From positions 29,573,176 through 29,637,175 of the forward strand of contig NC_135550.1 in the NCBI RefSeq assembly GCF_964340395.1: a DNA stretch of 64,000 nt. The letters run 5' to 3'. Source of the DNA: Glandiceps talaboti (lineage: Eukaryota > Hemichordata > Enteropneusta > Spengelidae). Both the position numbers and the translations under genes were made by a program. The notes beneath the pieces are model-generated. The model had not been told where the DNA came from. It saw only the letters and a program-made list of their open reading frames with translations, and did not search any database. Shown in pieces: positions 39,010-49,778 of the stretch. The first letter of the stretch is position 1. Each line of letters opens with the position of its first letter.

Positions 39010-42000
39010 GAAAAATAGAGAGAAGGGATAGAGAACTAGGGAAAGGGTGAGAGGTGAAGGAATACTGTGGGAAGGGTAGATAGTAAAAAAGAATTTAACA
39101 CCTTCCAGTCTTGAAATAGATTCTAAATCAACTGTAAAATGATAACCATCATAATTTTACATTTATTACTGTATATCTGATCACAAATTATTACATGAAT
39201 TAACAGCTTTGGACCTGCTACTACGACAAGCACAGAAACCTAACAGTCCACTGAAAGGACACGACAGAACAGTCCAGTATTTACAACATTTAGGAGAAGA
39301 ACATTTTGATCTCATCTCTGATTTTGCACTGTGGGTACTCAAAGCATACCCTGAAGATGGTCTAAAGGTAGGCTTACAAATATTGACTACATTGTTTTTA
39401 TAAGGGTCTGTGAATGTCAATAGGTCTTATATGTGATTTATTTGGTTGTCATGGAAACACTTAAATTTATACTGTGCATATAAAGATATATATTCACCAT
39501 GTCAGTAAAATGTATGTTGTAATAAGGGTATATTTATTAAGTGAATGGGAAACTGCTGGTGCACATGGTGAGTAGATAGAAGACAATTATTCAGATCTCA
39601 ATTTATGTAATATATATTGTGTGTATGATATTTGTATGTGCATTATTTGTATGTTTCTGGCATTTGTATCTGCCATGTTTGGTTAATATGTATTTTTCAG
39701 CATTCACCTTGTTTTCAAATCAAAGTTCACCTTCTAATAAGTATACTTTATCTGTTTCTAGATGTCTTCTGAGTGGATTTCTTTCATCCTTTCCAGTATC
39801 TATCCATGTCTTTTCCCCAATATCTAGCTATGTCCCCTTCCCAGAATCTATCCATTACTCCATCCCAGTGTCTATCCATGCCTCCATCTCAGTGTCTATC
39901 CATTTCTTCTTCCAAGTTTCTATTCATATCTCTTTCTTTCCTTTGACTACCTGGCCATTTGATAAAGCCAAACCAAATTCAATTCAATACAAAATTACCA
40001 AGAAAACATATTAACATTTCTACTTTCACTTGATTCCAGATATTTACAGAAGACACACCTGAAGTAGAAAGTCTACCAAGAGACAGAGTCTTAGCTTACT
40101 TAGAAGGAAACCCTTGCACTAAAGAATTAGCTGTACCGTATTTAGAACACATCATATTCAACTGCCATGATGAAACACCAGAATTCCACAACAGATTAGT
40201 TCACCTGTACAGAGAGAAAGTACAAGCCATGATGACTGATTACATTTTATCACTCCCTGAAGGTCAGTTCAAGTTCAATGTCAATTCTGTTTAGGGAATT
40301 CAATGTCAACGGGAATCTGATAAGCTCACAATCTAATTTATAGCTGTGTATTTATATACAGGAATAATTATATTTATAGCCAACAGGGAAATCTAGTAGT
40401 TGAACAATGGAGAGTATGATGGTGATGATACAAATATGGTAATTATGATCATAAAAATATGTGAGGGAAGGGAAGGAAATAGAAATGATTGATTTCAGGT
40501 ATTCAGCAATAAATTATGTATGTCATCAATAAATGAGAAATATGATAGGTGGTATGTTAATTATGATTGTGTAATTTGTTTGGTAGTAACTTCTAGATCA
40601 TTTCTATCTCTGATGTATTTTCAAGCCACACATACCTTTCTCAATATAACTACCCAGTGCTATATTTTTAGCCTAAAAGAATAACAGGAATTTCATCGTT
40701 GCATTTTTTCTCCAGAATAGAATTCCAAGTCCTGATTTCCATAGGAAATCAGAGGAATTGACAATGTACTCTTGTATATAGAGACATTTCTAGATGTGTA
40801 TTGAAATAGATAATGACAGTTTCCTGTTTAGGTATTCTGTCATTGTCAGAGTCCTGTATTCAGGCCAATGACTCATGGTAATTCTTGATATACTGCCTTC
40901 TGTTACTTTGACAACCCTGGTTAAACTGAAATGAATGATAAAATAGGCTACAATCTGTACGTTTTTTGTCATCAACTCATTACATACACTTTAATTAAGT
41001 ATTCAGGGAGTAATTATATTTCTTCTGTTATATCACAGTCAACAACATTTGCAATGCCCAGGCAAATTTTGGGAATGATTTCTGTCTGTGTTAATGATTT
41101 AGTGTTTTTAATGTTTGTTAATTCCATTCATTTATTTTGAGTAAAAATAGCCAAGAGACGTACATATAGATCATAATAACATATCTGTATTTCATAATTA
41201 TATAAATACCTTTCATCTAGATTAAATCAAAATTTGTTACCTATCCCAGTATTGCCTACAGGGATGAATTTTAAGGGTTTTAGTTTTGCATCGAAAATAA
41301 TGACATTTTGGTATTTATATAGCTTTGTGCAGTTGTACAGTGAATCATATTTCATGTTCAGTATTACATGACATACTATAATTTTATGTTTCCAACACTC
41401 AGACGGTGAGCTTACAAGCAAGTATGCTACTCTCGTTACAACACTGTTATAGGTAGAGTCAATAATGTGCAATGCATATGTCGCCAACAGGTTCACAGTG
41501 AGCACTTTTCATAGAATGAACTCTATAGCCTATAGGGCTGGTCTATGTTTAGTATATTACATCTCCTCTGAGAAGTCATAATCCACTTGTATATGTTCTT
41601 TATTGATGAACTAACATGTCATATTCCTGTACCTGAACGAAACCTTCCAAAAGATAATATTACCAGCATACTTATTTAGTTCATGAACATTACAAATTTG
41701 GCTTTACATCATATTATATAAATATCAAATATTATTCATAACAAATCAAAGTTAGCATTTCATCCAAAAATTTATGAAATGGTAGGTTAACTAAATAGTT
41801 AAAATTGAATATTTCATATCTGATGTAATTTGAGAGTGACATTGATTCAAGTGTATTGACCTTAAAGGAACATATAGTATGACCAGCTGTTGACTGGGGG
41901 CTACCATTTTGTCACATTCCCTTTTGTTACTGGTTATTTTATGTGATTATGATGTTATCATTTTAAGAGAAGATCATAGTTTGTGTTATTAGTCTGTCTG

Positions 42001-45000
42001 TGTATTGCTATTGCAATAGACAGGCAAGTAAATAACCATAAAACTCACCCATGTGTATGATGTATGGAAATCATTTTTGCATTTTGAGTTTTATACATGT
42101 TATACATTTTGTGGATGTTAAAAGATTCCTGCACAGTAGTACAAATGATACACAGCAGTATGTCAACATACCAGTATTCATGTACATGCATAGTAATTAC
42201 ATGTAGTCTGCATCAAATCCCAGATATCATCTGCAAATATTTGATTGGGTGACTGCTAGAAGTAGTATTTGTCTGTGGTGTTTTAGAGAGGAGTATTTAT
42301 TGACATGTTCATGATGTTCAGTAGATGTGATCTGGACAGAGTTATTGCAAATAGATATATCCATGTACAAGTGGTAACAGTCTGAATTATGAGTGTGTGT
42401 AAATAGCAAAGAATATGTTACTTACAATCAATACTATATTGTGTGTTGCCATGTTAGACATCAAATATAATGATATATTTCAATGTGTAGAAAAACCCTA
42501 TATTATCATAATGTATATATAAACATATATAACAAATAACGTATATAAATGTATATAATATATATTTATTCATTCATTCATCCATCCATCCATTCATTCA
42601 TCCATTCATTCATTCATCATTCATTCATTCATTCATTCATTCATTCATTCATTCATTGACAATTCAAACCTGTAACAAAATATGTTATCACAGCTTTTGC
42701 CATCAACTGTACTTTGCTTTCTTAACAATGGTTTCCATTGATGTTTAGCACAACTCATTTGTCTGGTCTCAAACATCTTTCCTGAAACATTTCAGACATT
42801 GTATAAAATATTTTGAAATCGCAACCAAGTGTTGTATGGGTATTGCGTGTAATTAATGTTTCACCTGTTCATGTTGACATATATCACACTGTTTTATTAA
42901 AACGCCCCCATCATTATCAAGAAGGTACACATTGGTATTTTCCTAAAGACTGAAACTTACTTCGTACAGATGTACAAAGGGTAAAATTTACACAGAATTC
43001 CCTGAATGTATCAATTCAAAACTATAACACCACTTGGTTTATATGTTACACCTGTAATACATTAATACAACAGTCATCAAGAAATTCTAAACATTGAAAT
43101 ATCTTCAAAGTTCATACAAAAATGCAAGTCTTTGCTGGAAGTGTGTTGCTGTAGTAGGCCAGATTTATCTCAAACTTTCTATTTTGTATGTACCAAATGG
43201 TCAGGATAAATGCTCAGCAACTATCATCAATATTTGTACAAACTGTCAATATAAACTGTTTACACCACCCATGAAGGAAAATGTTGGTTGGAATTCCCTG
43301 AAGACAATCTATTTTATGTTATTTTTGACTGTTTACTGTAAATGTGGGAGATCAAAGTATTCAATTGTACGTTTGTATGTACTTCATCACGTTTAACATT
43401 TTGATGTTCACAACAAAAATCTTATATGCGTATTTAAGGAAATTACGTGAAAGCCGATAAGGAATAAATCTAATTTTAGCAAAGCCGATATGTAATCTGT
43501 TGAGTTAACATTGAAGTAAGACTAAAAATCTTAGTTATATCCTCTTTACCAACATTTGTAGGATTGCAATCGCCTTGGGGGAAAATTGTAACTACTGTAA
43601 GTTATGCTGAAATATGGTTTTCAACTGTTATATCAGTCCTGACTTAGTGATGGGAATGCAGACAGCCAACATTGAGCAGTGTGAATAAAAATGAGTTAAA
43701 GATATGTAATATATAACCAAACAACGTAACTTTTATTTTTATCTTATTTTTGGATTTCTGGAATTAAGGTGAAAGCTATATTAGATATATCTAACTGTAG
43801 CAAAGCTGATGTGTAATCTGTTTAGAGGAAAAGTATGACTTCTTGAATAAGGTTTGTTTTCAAGAGTTATATGACGGTGTCCTTGATGATAAGATTTTGG
43901 GCAACAAATAATGTGAAATAAATTGTGTGAAAAGTAAAGTGAATGTTAAATATCATATTAATACATTTATTTCCCCGTTTAATTTTGTCTATAGGTCAAG
44001 AACCAGCTAAGACTGGCAAGGAGCCTGGAGAACTTGGTGAACTTAGAAGTAAACTCTTGTTTTTCTTGGAGACCTCATATCATTATGTCCCTGAGAAATT
44101 ACTTACATATTTTCCTTTTGATGGTATGTATATAGTTTGCAGATATGTTAAAAGCGGGTTTACTAATACCTTGGATTTGATTTCTTATTAACCATACACA
44201 TCCTAGATTTCATCAGTGGTGTTAGTCTTATGTGCTTAAAATGATAGAAAATTGTTGTCATAAAGTATATTTCAATTGAAAATAATCATCTGAGAGCCAT
44301 GACCTCTGACCTGAGAACAGGGCCATGACCTCTGACCTGAGTACATATCAAACCAGAGAAGGACACTTGCTAGAGGCGACTGTTGCAACTTCATCACAGC
44401 TTTAATATAGTATTACACACTGTGTGTAAATGATAGGAATGGTTGCAGATGGTGTAATAATTTTGACAACTGACCCAGTCAATGACATGAGATGACATCC
44501 ATGAAAGTTGCCTACTCCTTGGTAAAGATTTGTGTGGTATGTCTAGATACATAAAGTCAGTTAGTACATTCTTAGTGAATCAATCAATGTTGCATACAAA
44601 CATTTTCTCTATCATCTGCAGGCAGAAATTTATCCAACATACGAAATGGAATGCAATATTTAACAACAAAGTCTCAGTAATCACCAATAGAACATGTAAC
44701 AATATAGAAATTACTTCTTGACTCTTGTCATTTTTCCCTTAGAAACATATTTTTAAAATATATTACAGCCAGTATGAAAAGTATGACAGTATAAAACTCC
44801 ATATTCCCTGGCCAATATGAAACGGAAATTATTTTATTTGTAGTGAAAAAAAGACAACACATGTGCCCTTGATATTTTGCTTTGTCAAAATCCCATTTCT
44901 ATTGATATTGAATTGTATGTAAAGTATACCGGTACCTTACACTATATTCTGTATTTCACATCAGTAGTGAAAGTAAATTATTATTTTGTAATCGCATACT

Positions 45001-48000
45001 TTTAAAGTCCACCAGGAAATTGACACTTAAACCATAACATCAACTTTGTATGGGCGTAGGTTAGAAGTAGTATGAATCACATAGTTCCTGATTTATAAAC
45101 AGAAAGTGATCCATTTCTCTAATTGCAAGGGCATTTATGTATTTATCTGATCTCAATGGTAAATATTTTTCTTTCAAAACATTCAAGCTGGGATGTTTTA
45201 CAGCTTTGTCGATAAGCTAACAAGCATGAGGGAACTTGTTTTGTGTTGTAATCTGAGAATATGTTTTGGTGTTGCAGCATTCTTTGAAGAAAGAGCCCTT
45301 CTTTTAGGTCGCCTAGGTCGACACGAACAAGCACTTGCCATATACGCCCACATACTGAAAGATACACGTATGGCTGAGGAGTACTGTAGGAGGAACTATG
45401 ATGCAGATAAGGAAGCAAATAAACACGTAAGATGTATAATTTGATAGGAAAGTGAGAGTTGTAATGTTAAAGGGTAATTTTGAATTCAAGGAAATGTGTA
45501 TTTGTAACAGCAAACAGGGAGACGGTTTATGTAATAAATCATGGGAAAAACTAAGGGAACTTGGAAAATAGGATGAACAATAATGCATTTTTTTTAGAGA
45601 TTTAGCTAAAGATAAGTCTGGGAGATGTGCAAATATTCAATCACTAGATGACAAATAATGTTAATTTATGTGAATATGGCATGAATAATTACAGTAACTT
45701 TCATAACCTTCAAAAATATGTATATATAATATTCAAATTTCTAGATTATCAGTACATGAAATCTGTGGCCATCATGTCTGTAATAGATGTGTTTGAAAAC
45801 TGCCCATCACCAAGTCATTCATATCTGTGTCTTCTGATAGTGGTTAGAGGAATGGTTTGTTTAAACATAATTATGAAGATTCTAACATTCTATGTATTTT
45901 TGTGTTCTAGGTTTATTTGAGTTTGTTAAGGATGTACATTAACCCACCTGATGCATCCACCCTAGGGGTCATGGCCAATGCTGAATCACCAAAACCGAAT
46001 GTTGAAGCTGCTTTAGTTGTTCTGGAACTTCATTTTGATAAAATTGATACAGCTAAGGTGAGTGTGTTACTGATGTAACAGAATCTAAATATGTAATTTT
46101 ATGTTGATAAATTTCTCATGAATCTGAATTTGGGAGCATTGTAATTGCTTTTTGGAACTGTAGGAACTATTGTGGTGAGAGACTTTTTTTATGTGTTAAT
46201 TCCAGAATTAACCACTGCAGACAATTTTAATTTGAAAAAAAATACTCAGCACTTTGCTTTGAAATGGTAGTGATTTTAAAAATGCAGTAATGAGCATTGA
46301 AAGCACATGACAGTTTATTGACAATATATGATGGAAGATTGTATTTGAAATCTGCATTCAATTTGATGTTAGGTATTGCACCAAGAGAAAAAAAGTCACT
46401 ATTATATATGATTCATTATGATGTCAAAAAACAGAAAAACAACCAAAAATGTCAAAATTTTTACTGAAATATGTCAAATGCTTTTAATAAACAAGTAGCA
46501 ATACAATATATAGACTACACTAATCCATACACACCAGACATAGGGCAAAATGCCAGGTAGACTGCCAAGTGGATGTATGCATACTTGCATTTTTAGCTGC
46601 CTTGTTTGAAATGCCATGTAGTCAAAACACTATGTCACTTTTAATGAGTATGATTGATATAAGCATAACACATTTCCATTCAGACTAGACTGTATAATAC
46701 TTGATCTCATACTGTATATGATAATGACATACAAAAATAAATGTAACCTGATCACTATATATTACATCTGTTTATACACACATATACTGATATTGATAGT
46801 CATGTCTGGTGTTGATTCGCAGTTCTTTGTATTTTATTAGTTGTGTATTCAGTACACATACATCCCGTGATAGACAGACCACAGTGGACAATACTAGACA
46901 CAGACTTTATTTATTTAGTTAAAGGGTATCTGCTGTATGATTTGTTGACATTGGGATATTAACATAAAACCAGTAATGTCAATGACATAGATCAAGTTAT
47001 GTATCAGACCATCCTCATGCTGGTCTACAAGTCATATCCCACCAGGTACTTTGTTCATATATGTGGGAGACTAACAGACTTGACAATGATCATGGAGTCA
47101 ATTATTCAGTCGTATATAAGTGTTTTATCCAAAACTTCAGACCATAGTTTTGAAAAATAGAAAGTAAACCTTGGTAAAGTTGACGATATCCAACATATAA
47201 CCATAGTTTTGAGGGCTAATATAAAAAGATCTGGACATTGACAACAATCACAGGTATTCTATAGAGTAACAATATTTTAATTCAAATCTGCATTGACTCA
47301 GATGCATACTTTCTTTCAAACTTTTGGAGAAATTATAGGAGTGTTATGTACAGTACAAGATAGTTGCTAGTATAATATTTATTCTGTCTTTTTCTTTGTG
47401 TTTGTATGTTTTTATATTTCTATACAACATCTTGATGGCCTGAAATAAAGAAATAATAATAATAATAATAATAACACTGTTTATATAAAAGATCTTGACT
47501 GTGACAGCAATCGCAGAGTGTAACAGTATTTGAGGGGGTAATAATCTTTATTTTGTGTTTTCCTATCAGGCACTTGATCTTCTTCCAACTGGCACTCAAA
47601 TCAGGAAAGTATGCAAATTCCTTGAGTGTGTTCTAGAAGATACATCATCTAGGAAAAGGAACAATCAAATCTTGAAAAGTCTTCTCTACTCAGAGCATTT
47701 ACAGGTAAAACAGTCTTCTCTACTAAGAGCATTTACAGGTAAAACACTGTCTCCATCCTACTCTCTTAGTGTTGATGCTATAGCGGATCTCAAATTTATT
47801 AGTTTCAGAAAAACATATTTTTGTATGAAATCAGCATCAAGCGGGAATGTGACTAGACAAGTTTTCTGTGCCTCAACTAGTTCATCTACGGCTGATCATA
47901 TTATACAGACTGTACCAGCTTAACACTGGGATAATGATGACAGTATGGTGCACAATTTATTGCTTGACTCTTGGCCCTAGCACAGGTTGTGGTATTGGTG

Positions 48001-48617
48001 GGGCTGTGTATGAGTGATTACATGCATATGATAATGTATGTCTCTGCAATACACAACAGTGTGTTATTATCTGACACCTGCATGCCAGCTGACTGTGTAT
48101 TTGACCTACCTTGGTTTGATCTATTATTACCAGAACCTGGTCTCACCAAGGACATGACAGTAAACATGTCATCATGTATTTATTTGTGATCTATGCTTTG
48201 TATCTGTGTATCAGATCATATCAATTTTCCCCTCTTAAACAGTATGCATAAATTTGGGATTCCTCATCATGCAGTGCAATATACAAGCTTTGTGAATTGT
48301 AGCATTTCAACTAAGTTGTGACTACTCAAGGTAAATATGAAGTCACACAGTTTGAAATAAATTAGATTGTATGCCACATTATTTCCATTATTGCAGCAGA
48401 TTTGATAATACAGTATATTGTTTTGTTCCTTCTACCCACACAGGTGCAAGAACAGAGAATGTACTATCAAAGCAGTAAATGTATTATCACTGAAGAAAAG
48501 ATGTGTAGAGTCTGTAAGAAAAAGATTGGAAACAGTGCATTTGCACGCTACCCTAATGGCATTATTGTACATTATTACTGCTGTAAAGATAGAAATGTAT
48601 GTCCAGTGGATGTGTGA
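20983..48617 (+). CDS. VPS39: VPS39 (VAM6): HOPS tethering complex subunit (19 exons)
   Basis: Exons: 20983-21055, 23675-23740, 24322-24432, 25001-25095, 25765-25875, 26270-26362, 29710-29887, 30163-30283, 31228-31345, 34117-34246, 34976-35256, 38332-38473, 39207-39367, 40040-40262, 43995-44123, 45278-45426, 45911-46057, 47570-47704, 48444-48617. All are GT-AG and join to 878 residues (human about 875-886). VPS39 is the HOPS subunit that binds RAB7 and tethers late endosomes, autophagosomes and lysosomes. Seen here: start MHDAYEAEPILERLPLQI; N-terminal CNH/beta-propeller region (about 15-320) with LLVGTKQGHLLVYSI, KLQLYFWKNRDFHE, KELFPTGKQLEP and RLLVQSIDLQKPRFITSG; an alpha-solenoid/clathrin-repeat region (about 320-820) with RTVQYLQHLGEEH, EERALLLGRLGRHEQAL and HILKDTRMAEEYC; and a C-terminal zinc-binding module (about 833-870) with KMCRVCKKKIGNSAFARYPNG and HYYCC. 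No exon appears missing. Confidence 0.96.
21650..22030. repeat. 42-bp minisatellite, about 9 copies
   Basis: The phrase TTTATCCAATCACTGTG recurs about nine times, near 21660, 21702, 21747, 21790, 21832, 21877, 21919, 21961 and 22003. The unit is mostly 42 bp, with a few 43-45 bp variants. Because 42 is a multiple of three, most units stay open in one frame and give a 14-residue peptide repeat (ITDIRYFIYPITVY), which is an artefact. Confidence 0.9.
22425..22676. repeat. about 35-bp minisatellite, about 7 degenerate copies
   Basis: The phrase GACAGTTTCATTGTGATGGT followed by TAACAAGATTG recurs with substitutions and small indels, more diverged than the neighbouring 42-bp array. Confidence 0.8.
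22881..22960. repeat. (TGATA)16 pentamer array
   Basis: Sixteen perfect TGATA units directly abut the hairpin at 22965-23039. Confidence 0.95.
22965..23039. repeat. 75-bp hairpin with 31-bp arms
   Basis: The left arm 22965-22995 and right arm 23009-23039 are reverse complements with two mismatches; the loop is 13 nt (AAGGCGGAGCTGC). Arm sequence begins TACAATAGACACC. It could be a palindromic mobile-element remnant or, if transcribed, a microRNA-like or RNA-editing substrate. No flanking target duplication is evident because the left side is the TGATA array. Confidence 0.8.
23436..23505. repeat. (CGATA)14 pentamer array
   Basis: Fourteen perfect CGATA units, flanked on both sides by TGATA/ATATGATA variants (about 23398-23535). 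It gives fourteen CpGs in 70 bp in an otherwise CpG-poor intron. Confidence 0.95.
23741..23906. repeat. minisatellite abutting the VPS39 exon 2 donor
   Basis: About four copies of a 38-42 bp unit (GACAGTGGGCTTGATACAAC, ATATTGTACAGTCAGATAG) start at the intron's first bases. The first copy begins at the donor itself (ACAG|GTACAGTGGG). Confidence 0.85.
26192..26239 (+). repeat. partial duplicate of the VPS39 exon 6 acceptor and exon start
   Basis: The sequence GATAATTTTAG followed by GTTGACCTAGGGGTACCTGA and TGTACCTAAA repeats, 68 bp upstream, the true exon 6 boundary (acceptor AG at 26268-26269, exon start 26270). It copies the acceptor and the first 30 or so exon bases, then ends in AAAAGTAAAA, itself a weak donor-like sequence. 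Use of this copy would add a tiny 30-32 nt exon. Confidence 0.85.
26379..26850. repeat. (ACAGAT)n imperfect microsatellite, left part
   Basis: A CA run is followed by a long ACAGAT/ACAGAC hexamer array with ACAGACAG patches. It matches the array at 29454-29586, so the LINE at 26851-29453 probably split one array. Long open frames on both strands here are satellite translations. Confidence 0.9.
26851..29453 (-). mobile_element. 5'-truncated CR1/Jockey-group LINE in VPS39 intron 6
   Basis: A 2.6-kb non-LTR retrotransposon lies antisense to VPS39. Read on the minus strand it begins inside the endonuclease domain at about 29453, runs through the reverse transcriptase, ends its coding part at about 27098, has a short 3' UTR and finishes with an AAATC pentamer tail (26851-26875). 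A short tandem tail rather than poly(A) is typical of the CR1/L2 side of LINEs. ORF1 and the endonuclease N-terminus are missing, the usual result of incomplete reverse transcription. Both ends abut the same ACAGAT microsatellite, which hides any target-site duplication. Exact clade is not certain. Confidence 0.85.
27098..29453 (-). pseudogene. LINE ORF2 fragment: endonuclease C-terminus and reverse transcriptase
   Basis: Visible on the minus strand in order: the endonuclease phrase ALLGDFNCDLL near 29370, SDHYLIYSVL near 29180, RT entry YRPISLLPTLSKVLERL near 28300, FSGFRPKHSTATLL near 28190, RT motif A LDLSKAFDSVNH near 28080, motif B TGVPQGSVCGPLLFALYIND near 27900, catalytic FADD near 27820, and the thumb LGLKLDPELSWSNHV near 27590. 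The frame shifts once near 27673: the 638-codon upstream frame ends there and the last 192 codons continue in another frame. The upstream 40 or so codons of that frame are microsatellite. With a truncated 5' end and a frameshift it is not an active source copy. The otherwise open frame suggests a fairly recent insertion. Confidence 0.85.
29454..29586. repeat. (ACAGAT)n microsatellite, right part
   Basis: This hexamer array continues the left part beyond the LINE, in the same orientation. Confidence 0.9.
31346..34116 (+). other. VPS39 intron 9 (2.8 kb)
   Basis: A very AT-rich intron with A and T runs and no exon. Near 33945-34020 it holds a copy of the TTTATATAGCA-type dispersed repeat. No coding mobile element was found. 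Confidence 0.55.
34273..34341. repeat. (TGTTC)n pentamer array in VPS39 intron 10
   Basis: About thirteen TGTTC units with one TGTAT interruption, starting about 25 bp after the exon 10 donor. Confidence 0.95.
34473..34548. repeat. (CA)n microsatellite in VPS39 intron 10
   Basis: A 76-bp CA array with a single G interruption. Confidence 0.95.
35461..35600. repeat. TTTATATAGCA-type dispersed repeat
   Basis: TCAATCAATCA followed by AAAAGAATTTATATAGCACC and, about 50 bp on, GGCACTGAACAGG. It matches the layout at 17731-17830. Repeats with a TTTATATAGCGC-like core after a short tetranucleotide run are widespread in invertebrate genomes. Confidence 0.45.
35616..35768. repeat. TGTG/TGCATG low-complexity tract
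   Basis: Alternating purine-pyrimidine run with TGTATG, TGCATG and TGTCTG sub-repeats; open frames on both strands are Cys/Val- or His/Thr-rich translations of it. Confidence 0.8.
36000..36352 (-). mobile_element. tRNA-derived SINE-like element
   Basis: Read on the minus strand from 36348, AGCTCCCTGTAGAATAGTGG then TTAGAGCTCAGGATTAGCAG looks like a tRNA head with an A box (TAGAATAGTGG). About 44 nt later there is a decayed B-box-like GGTCACTGGAGAC. The body continues to about 36000 and ends in an inverted-repeat region (GCATGGATGT near 36067 against ACATCCATGC near 36021). The 3' boundary is uncertain and no target-site duplication was found. It may be a diverged copy of a lineage-specific SINE. 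Confidence 0.45.
37801..37913. repeat. 61-bp tandem duplication
   Basis: TTTCTTTGTCTAATTTCACT, CGG(T/C)TAAAACT and AGTTGAAATAACC occur at 37801 and again at 37862 with few differences. Confidence 0.9.
38959..39006. repeat. (GACA)n microsatellite in VPS39 intron 12
   Basis: About twelve perfect GACA units, followed by an A/G-rich stretch. Confidence 0.95.
42568..42657. repeat. (ATTC)n microsatellite
   Basis: About 22 ATTC units with scattered ATCC variants. Confidence 0.95.
43436..43880. repeat. diverged tandem duplication, offset about 325 bp
   Basis: A block with GTGAAAGC, ATCTAA, TAGCAAAGC(C/T)GAT and TGTAATCTGTT occurs at 43449-43503 and again at 43770-43822. Flanking phrases (GTTATATCAGTCC and GTTATATGACGGTGTCC) also correspond, so the whole unit of about 325 bp was duplicated and then diverged. 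Confidence 0.6.
47455..47475. repeat. (AAT)n microsatellite in VPS39 intron 17
   Basis: Seven AAT units followed by AACACTGTTTATATAAAAG, similar in layout to the TTTATATAGCA-type repeats. Confidence 0.85.
47678..47745 (+). repeat. tandem duplication of the VPS39 exon 18 splice donor
   Basis: The exon end AGTCTTCTCTACTCAGAGCA then TTTACAG|GTAAAAC is repeated at once with one base change, 34 bp downstream. The first donor (exon end 47704) joins in frame to exon 19 (VQEQRMYYQ). Use of the second donor would add 34 nt and shift the frame. Confidence 0.9.
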
Positions 48618-49393
48618 CAGAGGTTACAATGTATCATTGTCTATCAACTCATTATGACCTTGTGCAATAGAAGAAACTTTGAATTTCAAATCAAATGCAG
48701 TAGATATATAATATTATATATACATACTGACACACGAGTGCCATAGGTTTGAAGCCATTTTTCAATGATGTTCAAGTTTATGAGTACTATGGCATGGAAT
48801 ATGTATTGTCCGTACATACTAATACAGTTACAAGTAGTCAAATAGGCTCAAAGTTAAGTGTATTATACATGCATACAACAATAGAATTGTGGATAGATTG
48901 AAAAATAACAGACAACTCTCCCACTGATATTTGTATTTACTTTAATAGATACTTACAACCCATCAGTCTATAAATACTTACTGCTATCATTACATTTGTA
49001 ATCTGATACTGTGGTAGGCTTTTTTTCTGGCTTACTTCAGATAGCTAAATAACATATTATCAAATTCTGATACTTGCTTGTTTTTGTCTGTAGTTCTCTG
49101 CAAAGTGAGTCAGAACACCTTGAACTGTGGCAGACTAGATCTGTATATAGACCTGTTGTCGGCTCCAAGATACATTGCGCGTCTCTCCATACAATGCCAT
49201 GTATTCAGTACGCGCGGAGGGGTTTGCACACGCTACTCAGGGGGGTGGTTGTCATGTGACGGGACCCTGGGTTTACCCGTAAAATCCCACTCTGTCATCA
49301 ATGGCATCAGTCTTTGTTCTATAAAATCACCCATAATTAAAGAGGTCAACATGTCTTACCATCATTTCCTGATGAAAATGTTATTTGAAATGT

Positions 49394-49399
49394 AATAAA
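49394..49399 (+). terminator. candidate VPS39 polyadenylation signal AATAAA
   Basis: First plus-strand AATAAA after the VPS39 stop at 48617, in an A-rich context. Confidence 0.45.
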
Positions 49400-49743
49400 G
49401 ACAAAACAAGACTAAAACTAACAACATACGCGACATCCTCTCGCACAATGCATCTTGGAGCCGGAAAATCAACTATTGCATATTGTACCATTCTTTAGAA
49501 TGTCTGTATCATACTGTACATGTTGATGTGTACAACAATAACAATATATGCTGATATTTGCCATGTACCTACATATTATGTAAACCAGCTTCAACAGCCT
49601 GTAACAGGACTAGAAAAACAATGAAGTATGATAATGCAAACTCATTTGTTGCAGAAATTACATTATTTGATATGTAACATAGATTTTAGCATTTATATGG
49701 AGTGTTAGATACCATTTAATTTACTGTTACGGTATTAATAACA

Positions 49744-49744
<1 letters not shown>

Positions 49745-49778
<34 letters not shown>

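Larger units (their letters stand above)
40263..43994 (+). other. VPS39 intron 14 (3.7 kb)
   Basis: This is the largest VPS39 intron. It contains an ATTC/ATCC array (42568-42657) and a diverged duplication (43436-43520 and 43761-43845). No exon or coding element was seen. Confidence 0.6.

Noticed and set aside
47705-47923. Frame continuing past the exon 18 donor
   Set aside because: Intronic read-through; exon 19 with the conserved C-terminus follows at 48444.
49078-49395. 105-codon plus-strand frame in the VPS39 3' UTR
   Set aside because: No motif, no splice structure, and it ends at the likely VPS39 polyadenylation signal.
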